From contig OZ244251.1 of the NCBI GenBank assembly GCA_965217175.1, positions 496,001 through 560,000 of the forward strand: DNA of 64,000 nucleotides, in the 5' to 3' direction. The stretch is from Bin87 sp965217175. Lineage in GTDB: Bacteria; Chloroflexota; Dehalococcoidia; Lucifugimonadales; UBA3495. The notes beneath the pieces were generated by a model. The model searched no databases and was not told the DNA's origin. It was given only the letters and a program-made list of their open reading frames with translations. Position numbers and translations under genes: made by a program. Of the stretch, positions 9,941-18,806 are shown in pieces. The number at the start of each line of letters is the position of its first letter. Position 1 is the stretch's first letter.

Positions 9941-10225
9941 AGAAAATTGCGAAACTGAGTTCGCGCTTTAGTGAACGGCAAAAAGGGCCGCTGCAGGGCC
10001 CTGGTGCGTCGCTTGGTTCCCTTGCGGGTACGGCCGTTCACCAAGGCCGGCTTGTGGGCCGTATTACTGGGTTCTGGAGTTCGCCCAGCGGTGGCAGCAA
10101 CTGCCCAATTCGCCGGTAGCCCTGCTGGCTGGTACGCACTGGATGCTGCAACGAGATGGGTTGCAGGTCCGGTTGCTGGCTCATCGTTTCACGATTTTAT
10201 CATCGGGTGAGTTTCACAATTCTCT
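9941..10225 (-). mobile_element. non-autonomous TnpB-type element, copy 1
   Basis: A 285-bp element with ends AGAAAATTGCGAAACT (9941-9956) and AGTTTCACAATTCTCT (10210-10225). It is an internally deleted form of the TnpB element at 21828-23253: about 110 bp of the tnpB 3' end and right end, and about 150 bp of the 5' end, are kept, with the same deletion junction as the copy at 18527-18806. A subterminal hairpin around GGGCC...GGCCC is retained. In TnpB elements the 3' end region encodes the guide RNA, so part of that sequence may persist (inference). Confidence 0.75.
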
Positions 10226-10228
10226 CGC

Positions 10229-10473
10229 CTAACCGCCTGTGCGGTTTTGCTCCTCGAGTTTCCAGATGATGGATGGATCGGTGATGTACTCCTCGAGTTC
10301 CCACATGACGGAGTCGTCATTGGCGCAGTCCATTTCTTGTTGTGGTAGCAGTCCGTCCGGTAGAAGGCGTGGGTGAGGTTGCCTTGTCGCCGTTCTGCGG
10401 GTTTGGGGACGTAGCCGAGTTCTTCGGGTTCGGAGTTTTCCACGGCCCATGTTCGGGTGTTGTGCCTTGGCAA
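10229..10473 (-). pseudogene. short frameshifted gene of unknown function
   Basis: A protein-like N-terminal stretch (PRHNTRTWAVENSEPEELGYVPKP) in one frame is followed by a better C-terminal stretch (MWELEEYITDPSIIWKLEEQ) in another, suggesting an indel near 10350. The frame is open upstream of 10473 to about 10585 without a clear start. It lies downstream of, and on the same strand as, the PaREP1-like gene, and ends four bases before the mobile element. No family recognised. Confidence 0.35.
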
Positions 10474-10600
10474 ACCGAAGGGGTCGTTGTTGGCGGTTGA
10501 TGCGAACCTGGCAGTTGGAGGACTTTGGTGCTCAGGCTCTGTACTGCTTGAGGAGTAAGGGCACCTGGAGCAGGCGATTCATCGGGTGCGTCGACAGCGC

Positions 10601-10984
10601 TTACCCGGCAGCGAGGTCTTGAGCGTCGTCGATGTATTGGGCGGTTTCGCGTATGCGGCGTTCGGTATCCGGTCCGCAGAGTCCAGTGTAGAAGCAGGTG
10701 CCGTGTAGGTAGCTGATCCTGGTGAAGTAGCGACCGACCAGTGTTTCGTACGCGTCGGAGTGTCTGGCCAGTGACAGAAGGGCCTCGGTGGTGTCGTGCG
10801 TGCTGGGTGGTTCCTCGCCGGTGTTGGACAGCACCAGTGCGTCAGTGGCGCGTTTGGTAGCACACCATGCCTTCTCGGCCGCGTCGCGGATGTCACCCTC
10901 GTTGAGCCGTTCGAGGGCTTGGACCTGCATCTGGCGGGCGTCGTCGAAAAGTGCTCGAACGTGGTCTTGGGTTGAGGTGGTCAC
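10601..10984 (-). CDS. PaREP1/HEPN-like small protein
   Basis: A 127-residue all-helical protein starting at GTG 10984, with GAGGAG eight bases upstream. The segment ALERLNEGDIRDAAEKAWCA resembles PaREP1-type (HEPN-like) proteins, in which a helix with GDxRxAAEKAW is characteristic. Such proteins often occur next to small partners and are suspected to belong to toxin-antitoxin or nucleotidyltransferase-linked modules. The catalytic RxxxxH motif of active HEPN RNases is not evident. A second, broken family member lies at 44376-44725. The family call is moderately sure; the role is inferred. Confidence 0.6.
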   Translation of the reverse strand: MTTSTQDHVRALFDDARQMQVQALERLNEGDIRDAAEKAWCATKRATDALVLSNTGEEPPSTHDTTEALLSLARHSDAYETLVGRYFTRISYLHGTCFYTGLCGPDTERRIRETAQYIDDAQDLAAG

Positions 10985-11065
10985 GTATTATCTCCTCTGC
11001 GTTCCCGCCAGCATCTTATCAGTTGAGGCTGGTGGGTGGAACAAGACGCTGTCGTTCTGGTGTAC

Positions 11066-11275
11066 TCAGTGGTCGCGCATTTTGGCAGGCGGGAAAGCTT
11101 TCCTGCCTGGATTCTTCACCTTGCGTTTTGGGATGTAGGTGCCGGCGGTGTTGGCGGATTTGGGTAGTGCGAAGGTGATCTCAAACGTACCCGACTTTCG
11201 TACTATCCACGCGCGTGCGGAATGCCGTAACCGTCCAAAACCGCGCCTGTTGCCGTGTCGTATCCGATAGCACAT
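11066..11275 (-). CDS. possible small basic protein
   Basis: A 69-codon frame from ATG 11275, rich in Arg/Lys, ending ...AFPPAKMRDH. There is no convincing ribosome-binding site and no family. It lies between the PaREP1-like gene and a divergent gene relic. Reported only because the interval is otherwise empty. Confidence 0.22.
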   Translation of the reverse strand: MCYRIRHGNRRGFGRLRHSARAWIVRKSGTFEITFALPKSANTAGTYIPKRKVKNPGRKAFPPAKMRDH

Positions 11276-11337
11276 GACTGCTAAACTGCTTTCCCGTGGG
11301 AACTTTCCATTACTTAGCCGGCGGGTTTGGGGGAACG

Positions 11338-11640
11338 ATGAACGGTTATCGTTGGACAACACACGTTGGTCTGGGAGGCTTGGGTTCCCTGGGGCTTCTG
11401 GCTACGGTCGTCGCCGTTACCCGGATCTTCGACCTGGTGGTCGCCGGCGTGCAACCGGAGGCGCGGGCGTTGACCGCCATGATACCGCCGCATTCACGGT
11501 GGGCGCGGTTGTCCCTGCTCACCTTGGTGACGGCTTTGATGGAGACCTGGTTGCGTCGTCATCGGCCGGTCGGTCGGAATCTGAATCCGCTCCGACGCTG
11601 TCCACGTCCGTCTCAGAGGTCGAAACCCATGCACACAACT
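11338..11640 (+). pseudogene. frameshifted 5' relic of a membrane-protein gene
   Basis: The ATG at 11338 opens MNGYRWTTHVGLGG...VAGVQPEARALTAMI, which aligns with the N-terminus of the protein at 59306 (VWTTAGVWAVL...VAGARPEASRLIIMM). After the Met-Ile the similarity moves to another frame, where FTVGAVVP matches FTVGIQWSP. The gene is therefore a frameshifted relic; its 3' part is replaced by the META-domain lipoprotein gene that starts at 11629. Confidence 0.5.
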
Positions 11641-11724
11641 GGACTGATGGTGGTTCTGGCCATCACTGTGATGCTTATGGTAGGCATTGCCTGCAACGGC
11701 CCACGACTGGCTACACCGCCCGAG

Positions 11725-11820
11725 ATTGCCATCGCCACCGCGGTTCCGGAGCCCAGCCCCACCAGGCCGTCAATTGCCATCGCCACCGCGGTTCCGGAGC
11801 CCAGCCCCACCAGGCCGTCA
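11725..11820. repeat. 48-bp tandem duplication
   Basis: Two perfect 48-bp units (11725-11772 and 11773-11820) encode IAIATAVPEPSPTRPS twice in the linker of the META-domain lipoprotein. Confidence 0.9.
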
Positions 11821-11960
11821 ATTGACGGCGCCACCTGGATTCTGGAGTCAATAGATGGGCAGCCGCCCATCGCAGGAACATATTCAACGCTAACGGTCAA
11901 CGGGCTGGAGTCCGGCGGGTTCGACGGATGCAATTCCTTCGGCGGTCGGCATGAACCTAG

Positions 11961-13418
11961 TATTACAACGACGGGTTATTTGGTAAGATTGTCAGGCGAT
12001 AGGATGAAGGCTTCAAAGGGGTGGGGTGATGGATGTGGCGGACCTTGAGCGGGTGTATGAGGCCTTTCAGGATTTCCACGACTACTTCGCGCCAGCCTTT
12101 GGCCGCCAGCAATGGCGGGAGCACAGCCGCCACTATCTGCAAGGCCTGCTGGTGCAGTCTCAGGAGCGGCGCAACGCCGAGAACCTCTCGGAGATGGTTC
12201 CGGTATCGCCGCGGGCGATGCAGCGGTTTCTTGCCGAGGCTCGCTGGGACGACGACAGCGTGATTGGGCGTCTGCAAGAGTATCTGGGTTCGCGGTTGGA
12301 TGATCCGCAGGCGGTGTGGGTGCTGGACGGCAGCGATTTCCCCAAGCAGGGGGTGAAGTCGGTGGGAGTGGCTCGGCAGTATTGTGGGGCGTTGGGTAAG
12401 ATAGCCAACTGCCAGGCTGGGGTGTTTTTGGCCCACGTGGGACCGAACGGACGGGCGTTGGTGGACAAACGGCTGTATCTGCCGGAGGAGTGGACTGGGG
12501 ATACTGAGCGATGTGCGGCGGCGGGTGTGCCAGCAACCCGGCGTCAGTATCGTTCCAAGACGGAGTTAGCGCTGGAGATGCTGGAGCAAGCGCAGGCGCT
12601 GGGTCATCTCAGGGCGCAGTGGGTGGCAGGGGATTCCGCCTTCGGGATGTCGCCGACGTTGCGGGAGGGCCTTACCGCGCAGGGGATGCAATACGTCCTG
12701 GACGTACCGCCGCATACCACGGTGTGGCCGTTGGAGCCGACCTGGAGCAAGCCGCCCTATCAGGGACGGGGGCAGCCGCGCAAACCCAAGCCGTTGCGTG
12801 AGGAGCGGCAGACCGTAGCCGAGCGCAGCGAGGCCTTGCCGGAAGAAGCGTGGCGGGAGATAAAGCTGGCGGAGGGAAGCCAGGGGCCGCGTATCTACCG
12901 CTTCAGCGCTCAGCGGGTTAGGGTGACGCGGCAGCGGAAGCCTGGTGAAGCGCTCTGGGCAGTCTATCGTCAAAACCTGGATGGCAGCGAACCCCGCTAC
13001 TACCTGTCCAACGCTCCTGAGAACACTCCCTTGGAAACCCTCGCTTACGTGGGAGGCTCCCGGTGGCGCATCGAAACCGAGTTTGAGACCGAGAAGGGCG
13101 ACGTTGGGCTGGATGAATACGAGACCCGAGCCTGGGCGGGCTGGCATCACCACATCGCCATGTGCCTGTTGGCTGGGGCTTTCCTGCTGAGCCTGCAGCA
13201 GGCGTGGGGGGAAAAAGATGCCCCAAATCACGCGGCCGCAGGTGTACCGAGTAGTGCGGGAGATGCTGCCCCGGGAACGGTTCGGACCTCGGGAGCTGCT
13301 GCTATGGCTGGAAGATGTCCAGCAGCGCAACGAACGGGCCAGACGCTCCCATGAGAAACGCCGTGCAACGCGCCTCTGGGCACCATCCGGTCTTCCGCCT
13401 TAACTCGTCGTTGTAATA
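11961..13418 (+). mobile_element. IS701-family element A
   Basis: A 1458-bp element with near-perfect 18-bp ends (TATTACAACGACGGGTTA and its inverted partner with one mismatch), flanked by a 4-bp duplication CTAG (11957-11960 and 13419-13422). A YTAR target duplication is typical of IS701. It carries one transposase and a downstream frame-shifted C-terminal segment. Confidence 0.9.
12029..13354 (+). CDS. IS701-family DDE transposase
   Basis: A transposase of about 441 residues. IS701-type landmarks include WVLDGSDFPKQGVKSVGVARQYCG near 105-128 (first catalytic Asp region), GLRAQWVAGDSAFG-like VAGDSAFGMSP near 197 (second Asp region) and RWRIETEFETEKGDVGLDEYE near 350 (Glu region). At 13208 the frame crosses a G6A5 run. 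Beyond it, a conserved-looking C-terminal segment (ITRPQVYRVVREMLPR) continues in the +1 frame to 13403. This is either a natural shift or a single-base indel. The paralogous element at 38156 has an equivalent segment out of frame. Confidence 0.85.
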   Translation: MDVADLERVYEAFQDFHDYFAPAFGRQQWREHSRHYLQGLLVQSQERRNAENLSEMVPVSPRAMQRFLAEARWDDDSVIGRLQEYLGSRLDDPQAVWVLDGSDFPKQGVKSVGVARQYCGALGKIANCQAGVFLAHVGPNGRALVDKRLYLPEEWTGDTERCAAAGVPATRRQYRSKTELALEMLEQAQALGHLRAQWVAGDSAFGMSPTLREGLTAQGMQYVLDVPPHTTVWPLEPTWSKPPYQGRGQPRKPKPLREERQTVAERSEALPEEAWREIKLAEGSQGPRIYRFSAQRVRVTRQRKPGEALWAVYRQNLDGSEPRYYLSNAPENTPLETLAYVGGSRWRIETEFETEKGDVGLDEYETRAWAGWHHHIAMCLLAGAFLLSLQQAWGEKDAPNHAAAGVPSSAGDAAPGTVRTSGAAAMAGRCPAAQRTGQTLP

Positions 13419-14971
13419 CTAGAAGCTTGGTCATCAAACAGAACGGAGAGATTTCGCTGCCACCCTTTGGCGGAACTGACCGACTCTGCGTGAGCCCTCC
13501 CGGCATCATGGAGCAGGCGGATCGGTACCTGGACGCCATGCAACAGCCGGCAAAAGGTCGTGTCGTAGACGACCGGTTGCATATAGTCGACGGTTCGGGA
13601 GAGGTCCGGTTGGTTTTCGTCAGGCAAGCGCCATTAGCCGGACGACCCATGGATTTGGTGGGCACCAGTTGGCGGCTCGTGAACGACGGCGGGACCTACG
13701 GAGATGGAGCTACGACCCTTTTGTTTTTGGACTCCCGGGCGGCTACCGGTACCACCGCCTGCCGCGACTACACCGTAGGGTACACGGCGTCCAACGGGGG
13801 CATCCGAATGCCGTACCAGGGCATGTCCGGCTCCACCAAGCCGTGCTCCAGGGACGCCCGCGAACGGGAGGGCCTGTTCGTGGAAGACTTCGGGTGGGCG
13901 AATGAGTACTCGATCCATCAGGACGATGGGTCTGAACAATTGGTGGTGCGAACCAGCAGGGGTAAGACACTGACGTTCAAACCGTTGCCGCAACCGACCG
14001 GGGCCATATTCGACACGCGATGGCGCCTGACCCGGTTCCTGGAGACCCGTTCTGACGGTTCAGGGATGACCCGACCCGAGGATACTGACCTGGTTCCTGG
14101 TGCGGACATTACCGCCGCATTCGCCGAGGGATCCATCGAAGGATCGCTTGGGTGCCACTCGTACGCGTACCGTGTGGTTGGCGAGGACGGAGCAACGTTG
14201 ATCGACGCGGATGGAACGATTTCCATCGACGACGCGGCCTTGAGTACGGAGAATTCGTGCGACGACCAGGTCAGCTTACTGCCGCAACAGCGCCAATATC
14301 TCGACTTCCTGGCGGCCGCTGACCGGTACGGTGTCTTCGGGGACCGGTTGGTGATCCTGACCCGCACCGGCGACGCGTTGGTGTTTCAGCGAGAATCTAC
14401 CTCTACCGAGGCTGGACAGCCGGGTCCTGACTGGACGCGTGTGGAAGCTCCGGGCTGGAGTGACCAGCCGGGGTTCTCTCTGTTGCTGCCGCCCGGGTGG
14501 GCCCTCAATGAGCTGCAGGGTATAGATTCATACGTCGGTGAAGTGACCGGCGACGGCGTGCGCCTGATGTTCGACTACGGGTCGTACTCCTGGGGCCTGA
14601 ACCCAGAGGATGAACCGGAACACGAATACCTGGTGTCATACGAAGACATCGGTGGCCTCAGGGCGAAGTTGTTGCTGCCCGTAAAATCGCCCAGTGGCGC
14701 CACCGCAGACCATCCGCCAGCCATTGGCGTGTATTTTCATGATCTGGGCGGCGCCAGTTTCAACTTGGTTGGGCGGGGCCTCACGCCAGACCAACAGCGC
14801 GTCGCCGTCGGCATCTTCCGCAGCGTACGGGTATTGGAGTAGGCTCGCGGATGCCGGCCCTGCGGACAACCGAGTTTGTCTCCGAATACGTCAATCCAGG
14901 GTATACGTTAGATCATCGTCACTCACCCTTTTGGGGCATTCCAGAGCCGTAAGGGATCGACTGAGCGGAGC

Positions 14972-15652
14972 GTGCCAAAGTTGAACAACAAGGTGAAAGC
15001 CTTTCTCGTCATTGCTGTTGCGGTGGTCGTCGTGGCCGGTCTTTTCACGGTCTCCAGATGGTGGGGCTTGTCCGGCAGTGTGAGTGATTGGTTCGTTATC
15101 GTGGAGGCAGAGACGCTGGTGCGATCATCCGAGCATATCGTGATTGGCCGGTACGTGGACGAAACGATCTACGAAGTGCCCAACCCGGCAACGGCTCACG
15201 TTGAATCCCCGACTTTCTCCGTGGACGTTTACCGACGGTTCGAGGTGCTCGAAACACTGAAAGGCAGTTTCGCGCCGGGCGATGTCGCACACGTGGCTTG
15301 GAACGTCGGGTATTACAAAAAGAGGCAGGAAGATGAGGGTCAAATATTCATACCCGAGCAGAAGATTTCCCTTTCGCCCGGAGAAGAATATGTCCTCTTT
15401 TTGAACCGTCGCCATGGGAGGCGGCCGGACTCCATGGATGTCAAGATTCGGGTTTGGAGAACGGCCGAGGGGTTGGAGGTGGCGCAGACTGACTCCGAGG
15501 GTAGGCTCACATTCCAAACCACCCGGTATTACCAGGCCGCGCTAAATGACATGGGGCTAAAGCCCATTCAGGGTTCCGGCGGAGCACCCTTTGAGCTCAC
15601 GGTGGCCGAGATTAGAACTCTGGTGGCCTCGCCGGCTAGCGACCAGCGGTAG
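14972..15652 (+). CDS. membrane-anchored secreted protein of unknown function
   Basis: A 226-residue protein starting at GTG 14972 with an N-terminal membrane anchor (residues 9-27) and an exported domain. It is clearly paralogous to the gene interrupted at 37559-39622: both share VYRRFxVxExLKG, an EYVLFL motif and a C-terminal GSxxAPFELxxxxIxxLV. I know no name for the family; the fold of the exported domain looks beta-rich. It lies among other exported proteins, 129 bases after the META lipoprotein. This copy is intact while its paralogue is disrupted. Confidence 0.6.
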   Translation: MPKLNNKVKAFLVIAVAVVVVAGLFTVSRWWGLSGSVSDWFVIVEAETLVRSSEHIVIGRYVDETIYEVPNPATAHVESPTFSVDVYRRFEVLETLKGSFAPGDVAHVAWNVGYYKKRQEDEGQIFIPEQKISLSPGEEYVLFLNRRHGRRPDSMDVKIRVWRTAEGLEVAQTDSEGRLTFQTTRYYQAALNDMGLKPIQGSGGAPFELTVAEIRTLVASPASDQR

Positions 15653-15684
15653 ATGCTGGAAACCGGAAATATTACGAGTGGGAC

Positions 15685-15906
15685 GTGGGAGACAGAGAAT
15701 GGACGTTGGTGGAAAGCGTAGGTGTTTCGGACTACCGCCATACCGGGACTCCTGGCCTCGCTTGGCACGATGACTATGACAATGTCTTCATGGACCATGG
15801 GGCCTACGTGAAGCAAAGGCTCCGCTATCGGCTTACTGCCTGCAACTTTGATATCCCCGAACCACCCGACTGGCCGGGTCGTTGGCACCCGCACTTTTTG
15901 GAGTGA
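15685..15906 (+). CDS. possible small hypothetical protein
   Basis: A 73-codon frame with plausible amino-acid composition (YEWDVGDREWTLVES upstream and in frame; NFDIPEPPDWPGRW near the end) but only a GTG start and no clear ribosome-binding site. The frame is open back to about 15640, so it could be the tail of a decayed gene. No family recognised. Confidence 0.3.
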   Translation: MGDREWTLVESVGVSDYRHTGTPGLAWHDDYDNVFMDHGAYVKQRLRYRLTACNFDIPEPPDWPGRWHPHFLE

Positions 15907-15912
15907 TCAACC

Positions 15913-16578
15913 ATGGAAAATCTACAATCGATAATGCCCTCTCGTAGGACTGTGTTGGCCGCGCTGGTGATTGTGGCAATAATCGTGGTGTCGGTGGTGT
16001 CGGTGATTCGGTCCAATGTCGCTGCCCAGTCGGTGAATACGGACTGGCCTTCCCTCACCATGACTTATGAGACCGCGGGTCCGTCCACCCTTGTGGGCGG
16101 CGTGGAGCAGTTCGGCATTGAAGTACGGCGCATGGAATATACGTCCAAACACAGTTGGACTGATACCATAACCGAGGCTCCGGACATCGAGACAACGGTT
16201 GGGACGTTCAACCTCACTGGGTCCTTCATGTCGCTCGACAACGGTGTCATCACCGAGTACGATTCGATCACCGGGACCACTTCCACTGTCGCCGCCACCG
16301 ATGGGGTGTCCCATGTTGCCGGGGCAGCGTTTGTGCGCAACTCCATAGACAAATTGCAAGAACATGGATACGAGTTCACGCAGGTTGAGACGGACGTTCG
16401 GGTGTGCTTCCAGTCTGTGTGCGAGGACAACGCCTCTGGCATTCGCATGGAGTACAACAACCGAGAGTACATATTCGTGGACGATGTGCGTGGCATCCCG
16501 CTGAAACGCGGCGCTACTTCGTTCAAGGCCCGCGAGGTTCTCATCAGTGATTCGAAGCAACCTGCGCCCGTGGACTGA
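15913..16578 (+). CDS. exported protein of unknown function
   Basis: A 221-residue protein with a clear N-terminal hydrophobic segment (residues 12-32, VLAALVIVAIIVVSVVSVI) ending near AAQS, suggesting a signal peptide or anchor. The remainder is polar with two Cys (CFQSVC) that could form a disulfide. GGAG lies about seven bases before ATG 15913. No recognised family. It belongs to the local cluster of exported proteins. Confidence 0.55.
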   Translation: MENLQSIMPSRRTVLAALVIVAIIVVSVVSVIRSNVAAQSVNTDWPSLTMTYETAGPSTLVGGVEQFGIEVRRMEYTSKHSWTDTITEAPDIETTVGTFNLTGSFMSLDNGVITEYDSITGTTSTVAATDGVSHVAGAAFVRNSIDKLQEHGYEFTQVETDVRVCFQSVCEDNASGIRMEYNNREYIFVDDVRGIPLKRGATSFKAREVLISDSKQPAPVD

Positions 16579-16644
16579 AGACAGGCGGTTCTGAACTGTC
16601 CACGAGGTGCCGAATAACGGCGCCTCGTGGGTGCGGTCGCGTAC

Positions 16645-17204
16645 CTAGGCTTGGATGTCGTGGCTTTTGGTTGGGCCGACTCGACACTGGCGCTCGATGT
16701 CTAAATCTTCGGGCGAGACGTGGTTGTACTGGGTCTCGAAGTGGATTGATTGGGCGGACCGCCCGGCGGTCGACGGTGTCTGGCCAGGATCGTGTCGCAG
16801 TCCGCGGAGACCGGATCGGCTTTCCCGGATCTGAATTGGCTGTTCCATTCGTGGGTTTGCCTTTCGATTTCGCTGGTGCCCCGGAACACTATGCCAGTAA
16901 GTGAGATGTCGTGGGTTCCTGGCTCTAGGATTATCCCACCGGTTCGGTCGGGCTTGCCCAAGAAGTAGCCGCCTCCTTCGTCAAAGACACCCGCTGACCA
17001 ATTTGTCATGCTACCAGAACCGTCGTACGAGCAAGCAATTGTGATCTGCCAGAGCCGCCTTGAAAGAGACAGATTACGTGAATCGTCGTTGTAGTGACCA
17101 ATCCCCACCTTGGCTACCGAGGAATAGGAGTAGCGAAATCGCCTCAGATGTAGGGTCATGTGATTCTGGCCGACTGGAGTTTCACGCGAGAAGTTCATGA
17201 GCAC
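16645..17204 (-). pseudogene. frameshifted hypothetical gene
   Basis: The frame from 17204 encodes SRETPVGQNHMTLHLRR...GVFDEGGGYFLGKPDRTGG...SADCDTILAR. After that the better protein-like sequence (SAQSIHFETQYNHVSPEDLDIERQC) is in another frame ending at 16645. An indel near 16760 is the simplest reading. Its first codons overlap the weak third match to the 4700/8620 repeat. No family recognised. Confidence 0.4.
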
Positions 17205-17401
17205 TAGTCAGGCGGAGCTATTGTGGCGGCGGCAGACTGGTACACACGCCACGTGGTCGAGCAGCGCAGAGTTCCTGACGGAATGTTGGCGGCATCTCAC
17301 CGCATGGCGGCCGGGCATGCGGGCCTGCGGTTGGCGTTGCCGTTGATTACTGCGTAGTTGCCCACGCGGGGGTCGCACCACACTCGGCCAGCTCCGTTGA
17401 T

Positions 17402-18448
17402 TCAGGCATCCTTTTTGCTACTTCGTTTGGGCGGATGGTGTCCGCCAGGCGGCACACCCAGCGTCGACAAGGCGCTTTCGATGTTCTGGGTCGGGAACCC
17501 AATTTGCTGCAATGCTTGGATGCACTGCTCTTTTTCTTCTTCGGAAGGTTCCGGTATCCGGTAATCGGGTCCGATGATGTAATAGGTGTTGGGGTCGACG
17601 CCTATGTGCTCGAGCAAGTTGCGAATAAACGCTGGTGAAAATTGATAGTCCCGTAGTCGTCGGGACATGAGCCTGGCCCGGTTGCCGGTGAGCCACCTGG
17701 AACTCATGCCACACCTCTGGAGTAGGAGTTTTCCTACGCTCGGGTGAGGGTGTAGTTTCATGATGACGGTGTGCTTCGCGTCCTCGTCCAGTCTGGTTCT
17801 CTCCAATTCTGCGTGTACCCACCTGCCTGAGTCATAGTCGAACGAGTGCAGGCCGGCCTGTGCCATGGACAGCATGGTGTAGGCACGATCACGGGCCGAA
17901 TTGTTTGGGTAGCTGATCAGCCGGTACAGGACTTCTGTACATTGCCGTATGGCGCGTTCTTCCGGGTAATGGGCTGGGAAGGCTCCATCGAACGGCCGGT
18001 GCATGAGTTCCCCGTTGGTGTCGAGCCAGGATACCCTGGCTGGCTCTCCGTGAGTATCCGTGATGATGAGGCCGTTCGGGGCTGGGCCGCTCGCGTTGTC
18101 GAGGGCGGTTTGCAGCTTCTTCTGAGTTTGCTGGCCAGTATAGGCCGACATCCTTTGGATGACCCTGAGTTCGGTGCCGGCGTCGTACATTTCCAGCAGC
18201 CATTCTGTCACGGCCTGTTCCTGGCTTCCCTGGGAGCCCGGCATTTCGCGCCTTGTGGCTTCTTCAAGCAATAGTTTTGGGTAATGCCTGGGCCAGCTGG
18301 CCTTGGTTTGGATGGCTTGCTGGCCGAAACCTCGCCGGCGTAGGTCGCAGTACTGCTCCAGCATCTTGGTGAGTGCTGGTTCCTGTACGTCGAGCTTGGG
18401 CTTCGATTTTCGTCTGCGGTTGGCCGGCTGTGGATCTCGCGGCGGCAT
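17402..18448 (-). CDS. unknown 348-residue protein (intact copy)
   Basis: A basic N-terminus (PANRRRKSKPKLD) is followed by helical segments (TKMLEQYCDLRRRGFGQQAI) that look able to bind DNA or RNA, a central region with DTHGEPARVSWLDTNGEL, and a Pro-rich basic tail ending SSKKDA. No known domain recognised. The gene always sits with the TnpB-derived element in this window, head to tail with its right end, so it may be a passenger of that element family or of a larger mobile unit. The second copy at 8818-9862 is a pseudogene. Confidence 0.65.
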   Translation of the reverse strand: MPPRDPQPANRRRKSKPKLDVQEPALTKMLEQYCDLRRRGFGQQAIQTKASWPRHYPKLLLEEATRREMPGSQGSQEQAVTEWLLEMYDAGTELRVIQRMSAYTGQQTQKKLQTALDNASGPAPNGLIITDTHGEPARVSWLDTNGELMHRPFDGAFPAHYPEERAIRQCTEVLYRLISYPNNSARDRAYTMLSMAQAGLHSFDYDSGRWVHAELERTRLDEDAKHTVIMKLHPHPSVGKLLLQRCGMSSRWLTGNRARLMSRRLRDYQFSPAFIRNLLEHIGVDPNTYYIIGPDYRIPEPSEEEKEQCIQALQQIGFPTQNIESALSTLGVPPGGHHPPKRSSKKDA

Positions 18449-18526
18449 GTTGTTGTCGCTCCTTGGTTTCGCACTAATTTACTTGGGCTGATCTGCTGCA
18501 GCACGTCTGTCGGTGCGCTGATTTCT

Positions 18527-18806
18527 AGAAAATTACGAAACTGAGTTCGCGTTTTAGTGAACAGCACCAGGGCCGCTCAGCGGCCCTGGTGCGTTGCTTG
18601 GTTCCCTGGCGGGTACGGCAGTTCACTGAGGCCGGCTGGTGGGCCATATTACTGCGTTCTGGAGTTCGCCCGGTGGTGGCAGCAACTGCCCAATTCGCGG
18701 GTAGCGCTGTTGGCTGGTACTCACTGGATACTGCAACGAGATGGGTGCAGGTCCGGTTGCTGGCTCATCCGTTAATTTTGTCATCGGGTGAGTTTGGCAA
18801 TTGTTT
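18527..18806 (-). mobile_element. non-autonomous TnpB-type element, copy 2
   Basis: A 280-bp element with ends AGAAAATTACGAAACT (18527-18542) and AGTTTGGCAATTGTTT (18791-18806). It has the same internal deletion as the element at 9941. A subterminal palindrome, CACCAGGGCCGCT/AGCGGCCCTGGTG, is perfect here. It supplies the last codons and the stop of the 516-codon gene at 18765-20315. Confidence 0.75.

Larger units (their letters stand above)
8698..10225. repeat. 1.5-kb duplicated unit, copy 1
   Basis: This segment is duplicated at 17284-18806. It contains a 3' flank, the 348-codon gene on the minus strand, its upstream region, and a 285-bp non-autonomous TnpB-type element. On the right, homology stops at the terminal inverted repeat of that element. 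On the left it fades near the GGCATCTCACCGC motif. Copy 1 carries several disabling mutations that copy 2 lacks. Confidence 0.8.
11629..14842 (+). pseudogene. META-domain lipoprotein interrupted by IS701-type element
   Basis: The ATG at 11629 (AGAGG eight bases upstream) encodes a signal segment with a lipobox-like GIAC, a short repeated Pro linker and a META (DUF306/HslJ-like) domain with GGFDGCNSFGG. The frame is cut at 11957-11960 by an insertion sequence and resumes at 13423. Removing the element and one copy of the CTAG duplication restores the frame exactly (RHEP-RSLVIKQ). The second part contains two further META-like segments (GTSWRLV..., DTRWRLT...) and a C-terminal domain ending at 14842. 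META domains occur in envelope stress proteins and secreted adhesin-like proteins. The host copy is disrupted but otherwise intact, so the insertion is probably recent. Confidence 0.85.
17284..18806. repeat. 1.5-kb duplicated unit, copy 2
   Basis: The second copy of the 8698-10225 unit: intact 348-codon gene plus a 280-bp TnpB-derived element. The right limit of the homology coincides with the element's inverted repeat. The flanks on both sides differ from copy 1. Confidence 0.8.
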
